Below, piece after piece: positions 45,114 to 54,167 of a DNA stretch of 64,000 bases. Below the pieces are notes generated by a model. That model saw nothing but the letters and a program-made list of their open reading frames with translations, was not told the DNA's origin and searched no databases. The stretch's first letter is position 1. Each line of letters starts with the position of its first letter. The position numbers were made by a program, and so were the translations under genes. Origin of the DNA: JABWBD01 sp040768665 (lineage in GTDB: Bacteria > Planctomycetota > Planctomycetia > Pirellulales > Thermoguttaceae); assembly GCA_040768665.1 (NCBI GenBank), contig JAXGMN010000028.1, positions 1 to 64,000 on the forward strand, written 5' to 3'.

Positions 45114-45890
45114 TTAGAGCTGTGCATTACAGTAATCAACAGCCTCGCGTAGATCGAGCAGCAGCGTCGTATTATCAATTCTCATGCGATGCAGCTGTTG
45201 CAGGAACTCGCTTCGTTCGCTGGTTGGAACCCGTATCTTTATGATTAGCTGCTCGTTCGGTCGTTTACGTGCATAGGTTTCGACGTACTTATTGAGGTCA
45301 TGTCCTTGAAACGCTTTCGTAAAGATCCCTTTTTGAGCGCTGAAGCGAGGACTTGGGTCACGCAGCTCGCCAATAAAAGGTACCGATCGATCCGTCGATA
45401 TCAACGCCGCTGCCTTCTTTTGCTTCGTCAACAATCGCTCAACGGAGCGGTTAAGGCCGTAGATGTAACGATGCGTGTCGTGTGCATCAGCCGGATCGTT
45501 GCTTTCGGAGAAAGCAAAGTAGGCGGCGATGTACGGACACACAGACCAATCCAGAAGAGGAGTTTTCAGTCCATAGTGTTGCCCCAAGGCCCAAATGGCA
45601 GCATCGTCGGGTGGAAGGACATTCGGGAATAACGAGTTCATTCGATCTTTGAAGCGGTCGAGGTGGGCTTGAAGTTCAACTGCACGATCCTTCCCCTTAA
45701 TCGTCACCGCGCGATCAAATGAAGATCGCAGAGACCATCCGGAACTCTCGTCGCACTTTTGGCCGCGCCAGACGTAGCCTCGCTTGGCACTGAAAGTCGG
45801 AACCGTTTCGTGAAATTGCTGCCATGAGGCGAGTGTTAGTTGTCTGACGCCATTTTCGAAAGAATCATGCGCTATTGTCATTGAAGGCAT
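45114..45890 (-). CDS. FRG-domain protein
   Basis: This 258-residue protein is read from MPSMTIAHDSFENGVRQLTL. The FRG motif is present as KRGYVWRGQKCDESSGWSLR, followed by AIWALGQHYGLKTPLLDWSV and YIAAYFAFSESND. The H-Y-G-L-x-T-P-L-L-D-W pattern is diagnostic of the family. FRG-domain proteins occur in defence islands and as integron or phage cargo; their biochemical activity is unknown. The start lies 20 bp from an attC-like palindrome, as expected of an integron cassette. It is AT-richer than the flanking genes. Confidence 0.85.
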   Translation of the reverse strand: MPSMTIAHDSFENGVRQLTLASWQQFHETVPTFSAKRGYVWRGQKCDESSGWSLRSSFDRAVTIKGKDRAVELQAHLDRFKDRMNSLFPNVLPPDDAAIWALGQHYGLKTPLLDWSVCPYIAAYFAFSESNDPADAHDTHRYIYGLNRSVERLLTKQKKAAALISTDRSVPFIGELRDPSPRFSAQKGIFTKAFQGHDLNKYVETYARKRPNEQLIIKIRVPTSERSEFLQQLHRMRIDNTTLLLDLREAVDYCNAQL

Positions 45891-45909
45891 TTCACTACGT
45901 GTTGCCCAC

Positions 45910-46008
45910 GCCGAATGACCAAGCTCAGCAGCGGCCGCCGCCACAGTGAGCTACGAACTCCCGGAAACCAAGACGGCGGCGGCCGTCTGCTGCAGCGCCT
46001 GGTTCGGC
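45910..46008. repeat. attC-like palindrome 1
   Basis: The 99-bp unit starts GCCGAATGACCAAGC and ends GCCTGGTTCGGC, complementary apart from two bases. The inner arms are AGCGGCCGCCGCC and GGCGGCGGCCGTCTGC, with an unpaired centre of about 30 bases. It begins 9 bp after the stop of the leftward gene 46442-46017 and lies just before the next gene's start, the position of an integron attC. Confidence 0.65.
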
Positions 46009-46016
46009 GAAGGCCA

Positions 46017-46442
46017 CTACTCAATGACCTCAGCGAACTCGTCCCGGTTCAGCAATTCACCAACCTGAGCATCGAAGCGCTGCCGAATCTCGGCGAGCAA
46101 GCGCTGCTGCCGCTCAGCATACACTTCGCCGGGTGGAAAGCCCCTCACCTGCGCGACCGGATCGTACTTTCGGATGGCCGCGATGACCGACGGAACATCT
46201 GGCAGGATCTCGGCGGAATAGTGGCTCTGCTCCCCCTTCCACTCGGCACGATAGGTAATCGCGAGGACGAACCTACCACCTGATGTCCTGTAGATCGTCA
46301 ACTCATGCCAACGCTGCGGATCCTTGCCTTTTCTTCCGGATTGCGGCTCAGGCTTGCTTTCCGCAATGACTTCACCATCGAACTTCAGGGAGGTGTTCCC
46401 CGTTCGCTGCAGAATTTGAGTACCCACGGTTGGTCCTTTCAT
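46017..46442 (-). CDS. Hypothetical cassette protein
   Basis: This protein of about 141 residues is read from MKGPTVGTQILQRTGNTSLK. A beta-rich first half (HELTIYRTSGGRFVLAITYR) is followed by a helical tail (AERQQRLLAEIRQRFDAQVG). No domain is recognised. It ends 9 bp before an attC-like palindrome, consistent with an integron cassette. Confidence 0.6.
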   Translation of the reverse strand: MKGPTVGTQILQRTGNTSLKFDGEVIAESKPEPQSGRKGKDPQRWHELTIYRTSGGRFVLAITYRAEWKGEQSHYSAEILPDVPSVIAAIRKYDPVAQVRGFPPGEVYAERQQRLLAEIRQRFDAQVGELLNRDEFAEVIE

Positions 46443-46729
46443 TTCGTGCGTTGATCGGCTCAACGCTCACCTTGTTTCGCCGAACGCCAACGGCGGCGTT
46501 CCTTTTGACGCCACCCGCTCACCGATCCCTCAGCGGATCGCCTGTGTGCTCCATCTCGTCGTCAAAGTTGCGGCGTCGCAGATTACCTGACCGGAATAAG
46601 CGGCTGAAGTTTCTAATTCTTTGTCCGGCCAGACGCCCGCGCGTATCCCGCCCCTGACCCCGCCCGGGTAGATTCATCTAGAACCCCGCCCCTTGTTTGT
46701 TCCTTCCGGGCATGGTGCGCATGAAAAGG

Positions 46730-47481
46730 AGGAGCGGGACCCCTTGTGATGATGACCCCGCTCCTCCAATCCAAATTCTTGTCAGGAGTATCGTGCAGTT
46801 CTCACCCACAACTGAAAGCGAAGTCCAGGAACACAACCAAGCCGTGATGCGTCCGGGTACCGATCGTAAGTGTTACACAAAGCGTTGCGGCCGCTGCGAC
46901 AGCGACAGGGGCTTCTCGCCCCATGATCTTCGCCGTCGCGGCTTGCGGCTCATCGAGAACTGCGTGGTTCTCTGCGTGAGCGTCTGGCTGGCCCGCTGGC
47001 GCTGCCGCAACTGCCGCTACGTCTTTACCGATCACCCCGACTTTCGTACTCCCGTATAAGCGCACGCCGGCCCAACCTTGCTGCATTTGGCCGTCCGCTA
47101 CCTGGAAGACAACCGGCGTACGTATCGCCAGGCGGTCCGCCCGCAAGGTCTGCCCATCTTCTATCGACAGCAAGCCGGCGCGTATCCGCGGGCGACGAAC
47201 TCCCGGCCCTTCATCACAGCACCCTCTGGTGCATGCTCGCCTGGTTGGGCTCCGCAGTGTGCCCGCGGCCGGCCCACGGCCGCCAACTGATCCAGCGGAA
47301 GCATCCTGACTCCACCTGCCACCGCTTCGTCGGCGCCCGTCGCGCCGCAGAAATTCCGCAGTCCGCAACGTCAACGCCTGCTCTGCCGCGCGCGGCAACT
47401 GCTTCATCTGATCGCCGAATGGGACCGGCTGTTTCCGGAGAAATTCTTCCCCGCTTCGCGACAAAGGCGGAGTTTTGGTGA
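46730..47481 (+). pseudogene. Zinc-ribbon transposon protein (broken)
   Basis: The readable part is about 110 residues: IQILVRSIVQFSPTTE, a first zinc pair in KRCGRCDSDRG and a second in RWRCRNCRYVFTDHPDF. A stop then occurs at TATAAG. Beyond it, similarity continues in shifted frames (GPTLLHLAVRYLEDNRRTYR; later QRLLCRARQLLHLIAEWDRL) to the stop at 47481. It resembles the zinc-ribbon accessory protein that precedes DDE transposases in some multi-gene elements. It is the first of four consecutive, all broken, rightward transposon genes. Confidence 0.55.
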
Positions 47482-47542
47482 GGTAGCATGCGACTCCGAC
47501 GGAAGTTTTGGTCCTTACCCACTCTGTTCGGAGCTAAAGATT

Positions 47543-49102
47543 ATGGGTTGTAGCAAAGAAGACTGGGCCGTCTTCTGGTGCTCGCTCTTGAGTCCCCTGC
47601 GATTGGGAGAAATTCCCGAGGGGAAGCGCGAGCGGTATTTCCACGAGGTGAGCCGGCAGGAACGCCTGCTGCCCAACGGTAAGCGGGGACGCGTCTCGGT
47701 CCGCACCCTGCGCCGTCAATGGAAGCGGTTGCGCGAGGGGGCGTGCCGGGGCTGTATCGTAGGCCTCGCAAAGACCGGGGAAAGCCTCGCAAGAAGCGGG
47801 ACAAGATCCTCGCCCGCCGTCCAACTCAAGAAGGAGCAGGCCCGCCGCTCGGCGAAGGTTCTCAATCGGATCCTCAAGAAGGAGTTCGCCTCGAGGTCCC
47901 CCGCTCCACGCTCTACCGCCATCTGCGTCTGGCCGGCGCCACGCGGCGCAAGCTGGGCGTTTCTTCGGAGAAGGTCCGCTGCCGCTGGACCCGCGACCGG
48001 CCGGACGCCCTGTGGGTCGGCGATTTCGAGCACGGCCCGCTGGTGATGCACCAGGGCCGGGCCGTCAAAACCCATCTGTCCGCCTGGATCGACTGCCATA
48101 GCCGCTACATCGTCGAGGCCCGTTACTACATCCGCGAAAACCTTGACATCCTCATCGATTCGCTCTTGCGGGCGTGGGAGCGCGGGGCCAGCCGCGAGTT
48201 GTACGTGGACAATGCCAAGATCTACCACGCCAAGGCCCTGCGGTTGGCCTGCACGCAGTTGAACATCAAGCTGCTGCACCGGCCCCCACGCGATCCGGCG
48301 GCTGGCGGCCTGATCGAACGCTTCTTCCAGACCATCCAGGGGCAACTGGAAGCGGAGGTCCGCGGCCAGTACGATGCTCACGCTGGACGAGTTGAACCGC
48401 GTACTGGCCGCCTGGCTTGCGACCGACTACCACCCGTCGATGCACAGCGAGACGGGCGAGACGCCCAGAGCGCTATGAAAAAGAGCCCCGCTTCACCCGC
48501 GGTGTCGACTTGGGAGCCGTGCTGGAGTTCTTCCACCACCGGGAAGGCCGCAGGGTGGACCCGGATTTCTCGGACGTCCGGCTGGACAATCGCTTCTTCG
48601 CCGTCGATCCAGTCTTTCGAGGCGACTGGGTGATCGTCCAGTACGACCCGTTCTCACCGATGGAGGAAGTGCTGTTCTACTCGCCCGAAGGCGTCTACCT
48701 CGGCATCGGCCGGCGCCATGAGCGTGAAAAGGGGAGCCATCCGGAGCGAAACCGGCGCCGCCTACCGGCCCCATCACTCCTCACTACCTCGACGCCTTGC
48801 TGGCCGACCATGCCGCGATGCACGAAGCCGAACGCCAGCAGGGTATCGACTTCCATTCGGCACGCCAGAGGAACGTGTGGTCGCTGACAAGCTTCGCCGC
48901 CGCCTTGGCTCGCCTCCTGGGACGCAAGGAGGGTCTTTCCGCCTTGACTGCCCAGGAGATGGAAGTGCTGAGGGCCTTTCACGCCCGGCACGATCGGCTC
49001 ACCGAGAGTCTTCTACGCAAGGCCTTCGCGCGTGCGTCGTTCCCCACGATTCCCGAGATCCTCTTTCACCTTCAAACCCTGCTTGACGAAAGGAACGCCT
49101 GA
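47543..49102 (+). pseudogene. DDE/rve-type transposase (Mu/TnsB-like), several frame breaks
   Basis: The protein starts MGCSKEDWAVFWCSLLSPLR. It reads on through helix-turn-helix segments (VSVRTLRRQWKRLREG), then the integrase core in another frame: RDRPDALWVGDFEHGPLVM with the first Asp, ELYVDNAKIYHA with the second, and GGLIERFFQTIQGQLEAEV with the Glu. It ends with a Mu-type C-terminal barrel (VQYDPFSPMEEVLFYSPEGV). The frame changes near 47735, 48380, 48467 and 48760. The stop overlaps the ATG of the ATPase gene (TGATG), as in an operon. Confidence 0.75.
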
Positions 49103-49826
49103 TGTACCTGGAGCACTTTCATCTGAAGAGCCAACCCTTCTCCGAGCATGCCGCCGTGGGTGCGCTATGCGCAAGACCAGCGGATGGAGGAGAGCCTGGC
49201 ACGGCTGGAATACCTGTTGGAATGCGGCCAGTTGGGCCTGGTGACCGGTGCCAGCGGGCTGGGCAAATCCGCCCTGTTGAAACGCTTCCTCCACGCACTG
49301 CCGCCGCAACAGTGCCAAGCCGTCTACTGCCATCTGACACACCTGCCTTCCTCAGGCATGCTGAAGATGGTGGTGACCCAACTGGGCGAGGCTCCGCCGT
49401 GGCAAGAGCGGCTCTACGAGCAGATCCTCGAGCGTGCCGCAAGGGCGGAGGGAGCCTTGCTGTTGGTCTTCGACGAAGCCCACCTGCTGGACAGTCAGGC
49501 GTTGACCGACTTGCGGCTGTTGATCAGTTCCGCCTTGGACGTAGGCCCGCCGTTGAAGATCCTCCTGGTCGGCCAGGAGCCGCTTCGAACGCTTCTGCGG
49601 CGTTCGCAGCACGCCGATCTGGCCAACCCGGGTCTCGGTGCGTTATCAGCTTCGGCCGCTCGCGGGAGCAGACGTTCCGCTATCTCGATTTCCAACTCAG
49701 CCAAGCCGGGGGCGACCCGCGGCTGTTCGACGAATCGGTGAAGACTGCGATCCACGATTTCACCGGCGGGGTGCCCGTCAGATCAACAATCTGGCTACGG
49801 CCTGCCTGCTGCAAGCCACGGCCTGA
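49102..49826 (+). pseudogene. AAA+ transposition ATPase (TnsC/ExeA-like), frame breaks
   Basis: It begins MYLEHFHLKSQPFSEHA and changes frame near 49160. The AAA core reads GLVTGASGLGKSALLKRFLH (Walker A), GALLLVFDEAHLLDSQALTD (Walker B) and LKILLVGQEPLRTLL. Two further shifts occur near 49640 and 49775 before INNLATACLLQATA. Such ATPases select targets and activate the DDE transposase. A TGA at 49824 precedes a short in-frame-like tail (LMRIDDDLFQQAVGEFQLP), so the original gene probably ended near 49885. Confidence 0.75.
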
Positions 49827-49901
49827 AAACTGATGCGGATCGACGACGACCTGTTCCAGCAGGCGGTAGGCGAATTCCAGTTGCCCTGAAGGAAGGGAAC
49901 C

Positions 49902-50206
49902 ATGCCACGTTACTTCCCGACGACTACTTGTATCGCCTACGCAACCAGATCCCTTTCGCGGCGCTGTTCTGAGCGGCTCGACTGGCCGCACAAACGGCGT
50001 GGCGGGCAACTGGCCTTCCTGTGTCCTCGCTGCCAGGAGTACCACTCAGCGGTGAATCCCCGAACGAACCGGCCCGCTGCTTCCACTGCCAGACAAACTT
50101 CAATCCCATCGATATGACGATGGAAATTCAGGAATGCGACTTCGTGGAGGCCGTGCATTACCTGAAGCCGCTGCTTCCACCCGATGAGGGCGTAGCCGTG
50201 CGCTAA
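49902..50206 (+). pseudogene. CHC2-type zinc-finger protein of the transposon (broken)
   Basis: Across two or three frames it reads PDDYLYRLRNQIPF, then LDWPHKRRGGQLAFLCPRCQ with EYHSAVNPRTN, and ARCFHCQTNFNPIDMTMEIQ with ECDFVEAVHYLKPLLP. The C-P-R-C and C-F-H-C pairs and the final V-E-A-V-x-Y-L match the CHC2 zinc-binding domain of DNA primases. It is the last gene of the element and ends 22 bp before a strong hairpin. Confidence 0.65.
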
Positions 50207-50227
50207 GCGAACGCACGGACCCAATCC

Positions 50228-50258
50228 AACACGGGCGGCAGTCACTGCCGCCCGTGTT
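50228..50258 (+). terminator. Strong hairpin after the CHC2 gene
   Basis: AACACGGGCGGCAGT pairs perfectly with ACTGCCGCCCGTGTT around a single base, followed by CTCTTGC. It is placed 22 bp after the last gene of the four-gene transposon and is its likely transcription terminator. Confidence 0.65.
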
Positions 50259-50332
50259 CTCTTGCGCGCCGATTCACCGCCCCTCAACCCGCCTGCTATT
50301 CCGGCATCTACCTCACTCGAAGCGGACAGTCA

Positions 50333-50707
50333 TTACGAGACAATCCCGGCTGGAGAATCCGGCGCGCGGCAAAAGTAGAACCAGGCCTGGTTCTCGCCCC
50401 GGAGGATTTGTTCCAACTCGTCCAGATCGGCAAAGTCCGCGAACGCTCGCTGCGGGAAGTCAGGAGGGGTTGGCGGCTCGACGACCTCCCCCAAATCTCT
50501 CGCCCTAACCTCCTCCAGCTTCTCGACCAGGAACAGTCCCACAGCACGCAACTCGGCCGTGGGACTCTTCGGCCGCAACCACACGGCAAGCCTTCCTTCA
50601 CCGTACCCCCTCAGCCGCAACTCGGCGTCTTCGATGCCGTGACCGCGAACTGTCGGCTGCGACTCCAGCCACGCACCGAGCAGAGCGAGCAGGTCTTCGA
50701 TGTCCAC
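50333..50707 (-). CDS. Hypothetical cassette protein
   Basis: This 124-residue protein starts MDIEDLLALLGAWLESQPTV, with a beta segment (DAELRLRGYGEGRLAVWLRP) and an acidic end (FADLDELEQILRGENQAWFY). No family is recognised. It starts 23 bp from the attC-like palindrome at 50730-50837, consistent with an integron cassette. Confidence 0.6.
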   Translation of the reverse strand: MDIEDLLALLGAWLESQPTVRGHGIEDAELRLRGYGEGRLAVWLRPKSPTAELRAVGLFLVEKLEEVRARDLGEVVEPPTPPDFPQRAFADFADLDELEQILRGENQAWFYFCRAPDSPAGIVS

Positions 50708-50729
50708 GCTACGCGCCTCCGCGTTTGCC

Positions 50730-50837
50730 GCCGAACGACCGCGATCAGCCGGCCGGGATATGCGGCGCGACCGACCGTCTCTTCAGGAACGATTTCGCCG
50801 CCGCATATCCCGGTCGGCTGCATCGCTTAGTTCTGGC
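50730..50837. repeat. attC-like palindrome 2
   Basis: The 108-bp unit has ends GCCGAAC and GTTCTGGC. The inner arms are CGATCAGCCGGCCGGGATAT (50742-50761) and ATATCCCGGTCGGCTGCATCG, almost fully complementary, around about 35 unpaired bases. It begins 6 bp after the stop of the gene 51421-50843, where an attC should be. Confidence 0.7.
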
Positions 50838-50842
50838 CTGCC

Positions 50843-51421
50843 TCAGTCACCGAGGCGAGACCTGCGACTCATCATAGCCGTTTCCAACTCGATTTTGAAG
50901 CCTCGGTCGAGCACCGATGAGCAGTAGGGTCCCAGCAGTTCGCGGAAATCCGGGCATAGGACCGGCAACACCTCCATTGCCGCTCTTTCTGCAGCCGACA
51001 TCGAGAGTGCCGTAGGAGCATTCTCGGAGTTTTGGGCCCCGTTCAGCAGGGCGTCGTTGACGCCCAACCACCCGATGGCAACATGCTCCCGCAGCCAAGC
51101 GAACGCGAGAACGTCCGGCGGATCTGCGTCGCCGACAAAGTGGCAGCTTGCATCGATCGCGAATTCGGCGAGATGAATCAGATCGCTTGGCAGCGGCAGC
51201 CCGCACCGGCCCAGCATCATCACGGGACGAGCAACACTAAATGCCTCCACGTTCTGGACAAGGCAATGGAGTTTGGTGGTGTAGATGACGGTTCGTGACA
51301 CTACGCGGTCACCAACTACGGTTGAGGGGTGCTCCGCAGGCAAGACCGCGAACTCGCCATCCTCATGGTCGTGGAACCAGGACTCGATCTCGCGTTGGCG
51401 GTTGGTGGATGTTCGCGCCAT
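50843..51421 (-). CDS. Hypothetical cassette protein
   Basis: This 192-residue protein is read from MARTSTNRQREIESWFHDHE; the open frame continues upstream through the attC-like repeat and is not credible there. It has segments such as VIYTTKLHCLVQNVEAFSVA and LREHVAIGWLGVNDALLNG and no recognised domain. It is bounded by attC-like palindromes on both sides, 15 bp upstream and 5 bp downstream, a textbook integron-cassette arrangement. Confidence 0.65.
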   Translation of the reverse strand: MARTSTNRQREIESWFHDHEDGEFAVLPAEHPSTVVGDRVVSRTVIYTTKLHCLVQNVEAFSVARPVMMLGRCGLPLPSDLIHLAEFAIDASCHFVGDADPPDVLAFAWLREHVAIGWLGVNDALLNGAQNSENAPTALSMSAAERAAMEVLPVLCPDFRELLGPYCSSVLDRGFKIELETAMMSRRSRLGD

Positions 51422-51436
51422 GGCATGACCTCGGCG

Positions 51437-51536
51437 GCCAGAACGATCAAGCTCACCTGCCGGGGCCGGCAGACGAAGTCTGAACGCCCCCGACAATCGC
51501 ATGGCGGCCCCGGTCAGGTGCAGCGACTGGTTCGGC
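51437..51536. repeat. attC-like palindrome 3
   Basis: The 100-bp unit has ends GCCAGAAC and GTTCGGC. The inner arms are CTCACCTGCCGGGGCC and GGCCCCGGTCAGGTGCAG, with about 40 unpaired bases including TCTGAACGCCCCCGACAATC. The terminal words are the same pair as in the unit at 50730-50837, read on the other strand. The upstream cassette's reading frame runs into it. Confidence 0.7.
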
Positions 51537-52136
51537 GCCTCCGCGCACACCTGGCGGCAGGTCGACCACCCTATGAAACTCGTTAGAGTCCGGACTGCGC
51601 TCGAAGAACACACCGCCGGTGCCCCCGTTCAGCGCGACAGCCTGATTCTCCGTAAATGAAAGCACCATCTCATGAAGCTGGCACACTTTCCTCTCCCCCA
51701 CGACCCGAGCAAATACGGTGATAGTAACCGGACCGCTACTGAACTCGGGCTTGTTGGAGTTCTTCGCCAGGACAAAGTGGTGATTCGTCACGATCCCTTG
51801 AGGCCCAACAAACAAGCCGCCGCCCGGTACAAGGCGCCCATCAACGTCGTAGGCCCAGAAGGTGTAGGTCGCCTCCTGGTTCCCCTGCCTCACCCTCGCG
51901 AACATCGCCTCCACGACCTTCCCCGGCGCGGCGGTGGCAAATAGAAGCGTCCGGGTAAACACTTTCGGAGAGGCTTCACGTCCTTCGAACGCCAACGCGA
52001 CGAAGGTCGGTCGCGTCATCTGAACTCGTGGCCGCCTCACGAATGCGTAGAACGCCGTAATTCCCGCAATCACGGTAGAAACACAGGAGAATACCAGAGA
52101 CACCGTCGAAATCGTAATCGTCAACCATTCGCCCAT
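51453..52136 (-). CDS. Membrane-anchored hypothetical cassette protein
   Basis: This 227-residue protein starts MGEWLTITISTVSLVFSCVS and continues VIAGITAFYAFVRRP, a single N-terminal membrane anchor. A beta-rich domain follows (LLFATAAPGKVVEAMFARVR, TYTFWAYDVDGRLVPGGGLF). The final 30 residues are encoded by the attC-like palindrome 3, so the natural end may have been altered by cassette insertion. No family is recognised. Confidence 0.6.
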   Translation of the reverse strand: MGEWLTITISTVSLVFSCVSTVIAGITAFYAFVRRPRVQMTRPTFVALAFEGREASPKVFTRTLLFATAAPGKVVEAMFARVRQGNQEATYTFWAYDVDGRLVPGGGLFVGPQGIVTNHHFVLAKNSNKPEFSSGPVTITVFARVVGERKVCQLHEMVLSFTENQAVALNGGTGGVFFERSPDSNEFHRVVDLPPGVRGGAEPVAAPDRGRHAIVGGVQTSSAGPGR

Positions 52137-52225
52137 AATGTTGCACCTTGCATGGGATGAGTGTCATTCCCCCCGATAGTTCCAGGTGACGGGTGACCCT
52201 CTACGGTCTACTTCGCCCCACGGCG

Positions 52226-52343
52226 CTAGTGCCGTATCCGGTTCGTCAGTTTCGTGCCCCTCGGAGGCGGCATCTGAATCTTGGCGTGCTTTGTGCAGTT
52301 TCTCTGTTTTCGCGCGAAAGTCATGAACCGGATACGGCACTAG
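52226..52343. repeat. CTAG-ended inverted-repeat element (MITE-like), second example
   Basis: Perfect 19-bp arms (CTAGTGCCGTATCCGGTTC and its complement) enclose 80 bp with no gene. It lies between two cassette genes, 17 bp after the stop of the Zn-ribbon gene. It resembles the element at 12276-12453 only in its CTAG ends and overall design. Confidence 0.6.
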
Positions 52344-52359
52344 ATCTTTGTTCGGCCGG

Positions 52360-52647
52360 CTACCACTGATGCGAATCCTGGCACCAGTGTCCTGGAAGGC
52401 CGTGCCCCTGATCCCGTATGCAGACGTTGCCACAAGAGGGGCACTTGACACCGCACCGAGCGACGAAGACGCCGGTGCAGGTCGGTTTGTGGCTATCGGC
52501 AAGGGCATCGACTTTTCTGCGGAATGCCACCTCATCGCTGACGACAACCGCGAACGGAAAGACCTTGTGCACGCGGCGACACTTGGTGCATTGGACGATC
52601 ACGCCTTTGTTGAGTGTGATGCTTTCCACGTCGTCACGGGGTTCCAT
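52360..52647 (-). CDS. Small zinc-ribbon protein (cassette)
   Basis: This 95-residue protein is read from MEPRDDVESITLNKGVIVQC. Two C-x-x-C pairs (VQCTKCRRVHK and VKCPSCGNVCIRD) plus further Cys and His (CQDSH at the C-terminus) suggest one or two zinc ribbons. The function is unknown. It lies 28 bp from the long repeat at 52675-52866, the same relation as the small membrane protein to its copy at 57372. Confidence 0.6.
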   Translation of the reverse strand: MEPRDDVESITLNKGVIVQCTKCRRVHKVFPFAVVVSDEVAFRRKVDALADSHKPTCTGVFVARCGVKCPSCGNVCIRDQGHGLPGHWCQDSHQW

Positions 52648-52674
52648 GTCTCGCCCTCCTTCGCCGAACGAATT

Positions 52675-52866
52675 GGTTTCTATCCCGCCCGCTCCAACAG
52701 AGTACCGCAGCGCCGAAGGACCCAAAAGCGGGCGGGATAGAAACCCAGTTGAACGAAACCGCCACCCGACGCGTTAGCCTGCTTAGGGTGTTTGCTTCGC
52801 TTCCCCAGGCACCGAAGAGCATTTTAGCGCCGCCCTCACCGACGTGCAAGCATTCACTCCGCCGGT
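52675..52866. repeat. 190-bp repeat with GGTTTCTATCCCGC hairpin, copy 1
   Basis: A 71-bp hairpin with perfect 19-bp arms (GGTTTCTATCCCGCCCGCT and its complement) is followed by about 120 bp. That tail contains CAGTTGAACGAAACCGCCAC, CTGCTTAGGGTGTTTGC and GCATTTTAGCGCC. The tail is nearly identical to that at 57372-57571. Both copies lie upstream of a small leftward gene. In the second copy the repeat runs straight into the integrase remnant. Confidence 0.75.
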
Positions 52867-52991
52867 AACCCGCGCCGGGTCCTGACGGTGATGCCGATGG
52901 ACACGGCTCCGCCCCTCCCCCGGCGCACACCGCTGCTGCCGAACCAACTCAGCGGTTCGTTTCGGACGTAGCTGGTCCTGTGCGAAGGGCT

Positions 52992-54140
52992 TCATCGCAC
53001 CGCCTCCGTCAGAGGGCCGCTCGTCGGTGGACGCGCACGACAGGGGCAGTCTTCCCACCAGGCACGATCCGCCGCCGTGGCGTACGGGGAGGCCATCAGA
53101 ACGTCAAACCAGCTCAGCGGCGTCTCCGCGCTCACCCTCGCTTGCAGGGTACCCTGGCCGCAGGCCGAGCAAGTCTTCGCCAAGGGCTGTTCTGCTTCCG
53201 AGGCCTCCGGCACGGCCGGTTCGGCGGCGGTACCCACCGCATCCACGCCTTGGAGTGCCGCGCGGACTTGCTCCTGCGTGGCACGCTGCCGGTGGGAGAA
53301 CAGGCCGTAGTAACGAACCCGCTGAAAACCTCGCGGCAAGACGTGCATCAAGTAACGACGGACGAACTCCTCGCCGTCCAGGCTGCGGGGACGGCGCCTC
53401 TTGCCTTTCCCTTTCTTGCCCGGATCCCGTGCCCAGAACGTCACCCGCCCGCCGTCGTGCGAGATCAGCCGCTTGTCGGAAATCGCCGCGCCGGCCACAT
53501 AGCACGCCAGGTACTTCAGCACCGCGTCCGGTCCGTCGCAGCCATTGGGAGCTGCCTCACAGAAAACCACCCACTCCTTCTGGTACAGCGGAGTCAACCA
53601 GCGCTGGAATGCCTCCCGATCGGCCAGGTGCGCCAGCTTGCCCTCCAGTTTCAGCCGCCCCTGGGCGTGCAGCTTCTTCAGCCCGTCCAAGAACTTGCCG
53701 CGAAACAAGCGGCTCAGCGCCTTCACCGGCAGAAAGAACGCCTTCCGTTTCCGGCCTTTCTGCTTGCCCTCAGACGCCGCGATCCAACGGCCCTCCGCCG
53801 ACCACGCCCCGCCCGGCACGACGCAGTGCACGTGCGGATGGTGATCCATCAATTGGTCCCAGGTGTGCAGCACCATCAGCGCCCCCGCTCGTCCGCCCAG
53901 GTGACCCTCGTCTTCCGCCATTTCCGCCATGCTCTCCCAGGCCGTGCGGAACAACAGGTGGTAGACCTCACCGCGATTGGCCAGCCCCAGAAGCGATAGA
54001 TCCCCAGGCAAGGTAAACACCAGGTGAAAGTGCGGCACCGGCAGGATCCGCGCCTGCAGCCGCGCAAGCCAGCGGGCCCGGGTCGGTCCACCACAGCTTG
54101 GGCAGAAGCGGTTGCGGCAGGAGTTGTAACCGCCGAAAAA
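52992..54140 (-). pseudogene. IS91/IS801-family transposase, 5'-truncated
   Basis: The readable protein starts within the zinc-finger region (YNSCRNRFCPSCGGPTRARW), goes on with ARILPVPHFHLVFTLPGDLS, and has the HUH motif WDQLMDHHPHVHCVVPGG. The Y2 region follows (DAVLKYLACYVAGAAISDKR), then FVRRYLMHVLPRGFQRVRYY. The first zinc pair and start are missing at about 54140, where the sequence joins material next to the IS1182-like element. From 53077 on the minus strand the rest is uninterrupted. Confidence 0.8.
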
Positions 54141-54167
54141 CTCCGCCTCGTCATCGGGGTCAGGCTT

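Noticed and set aside
46479..46580. A further attC-like site upstream of the gene at 46442
   Set aside because: A GCCGAAC word is present at 46479, but no matching right arm or GTTCGGC word was found within 110 bp.
50228..50258. The strong hairpin as a fourth attC site
   Set aside because: It is a compact 15-bp perfect stem with a one-base loop and lacks the GCCGAAC/GTTC(T)GGC ends, so a terminator is more likely.
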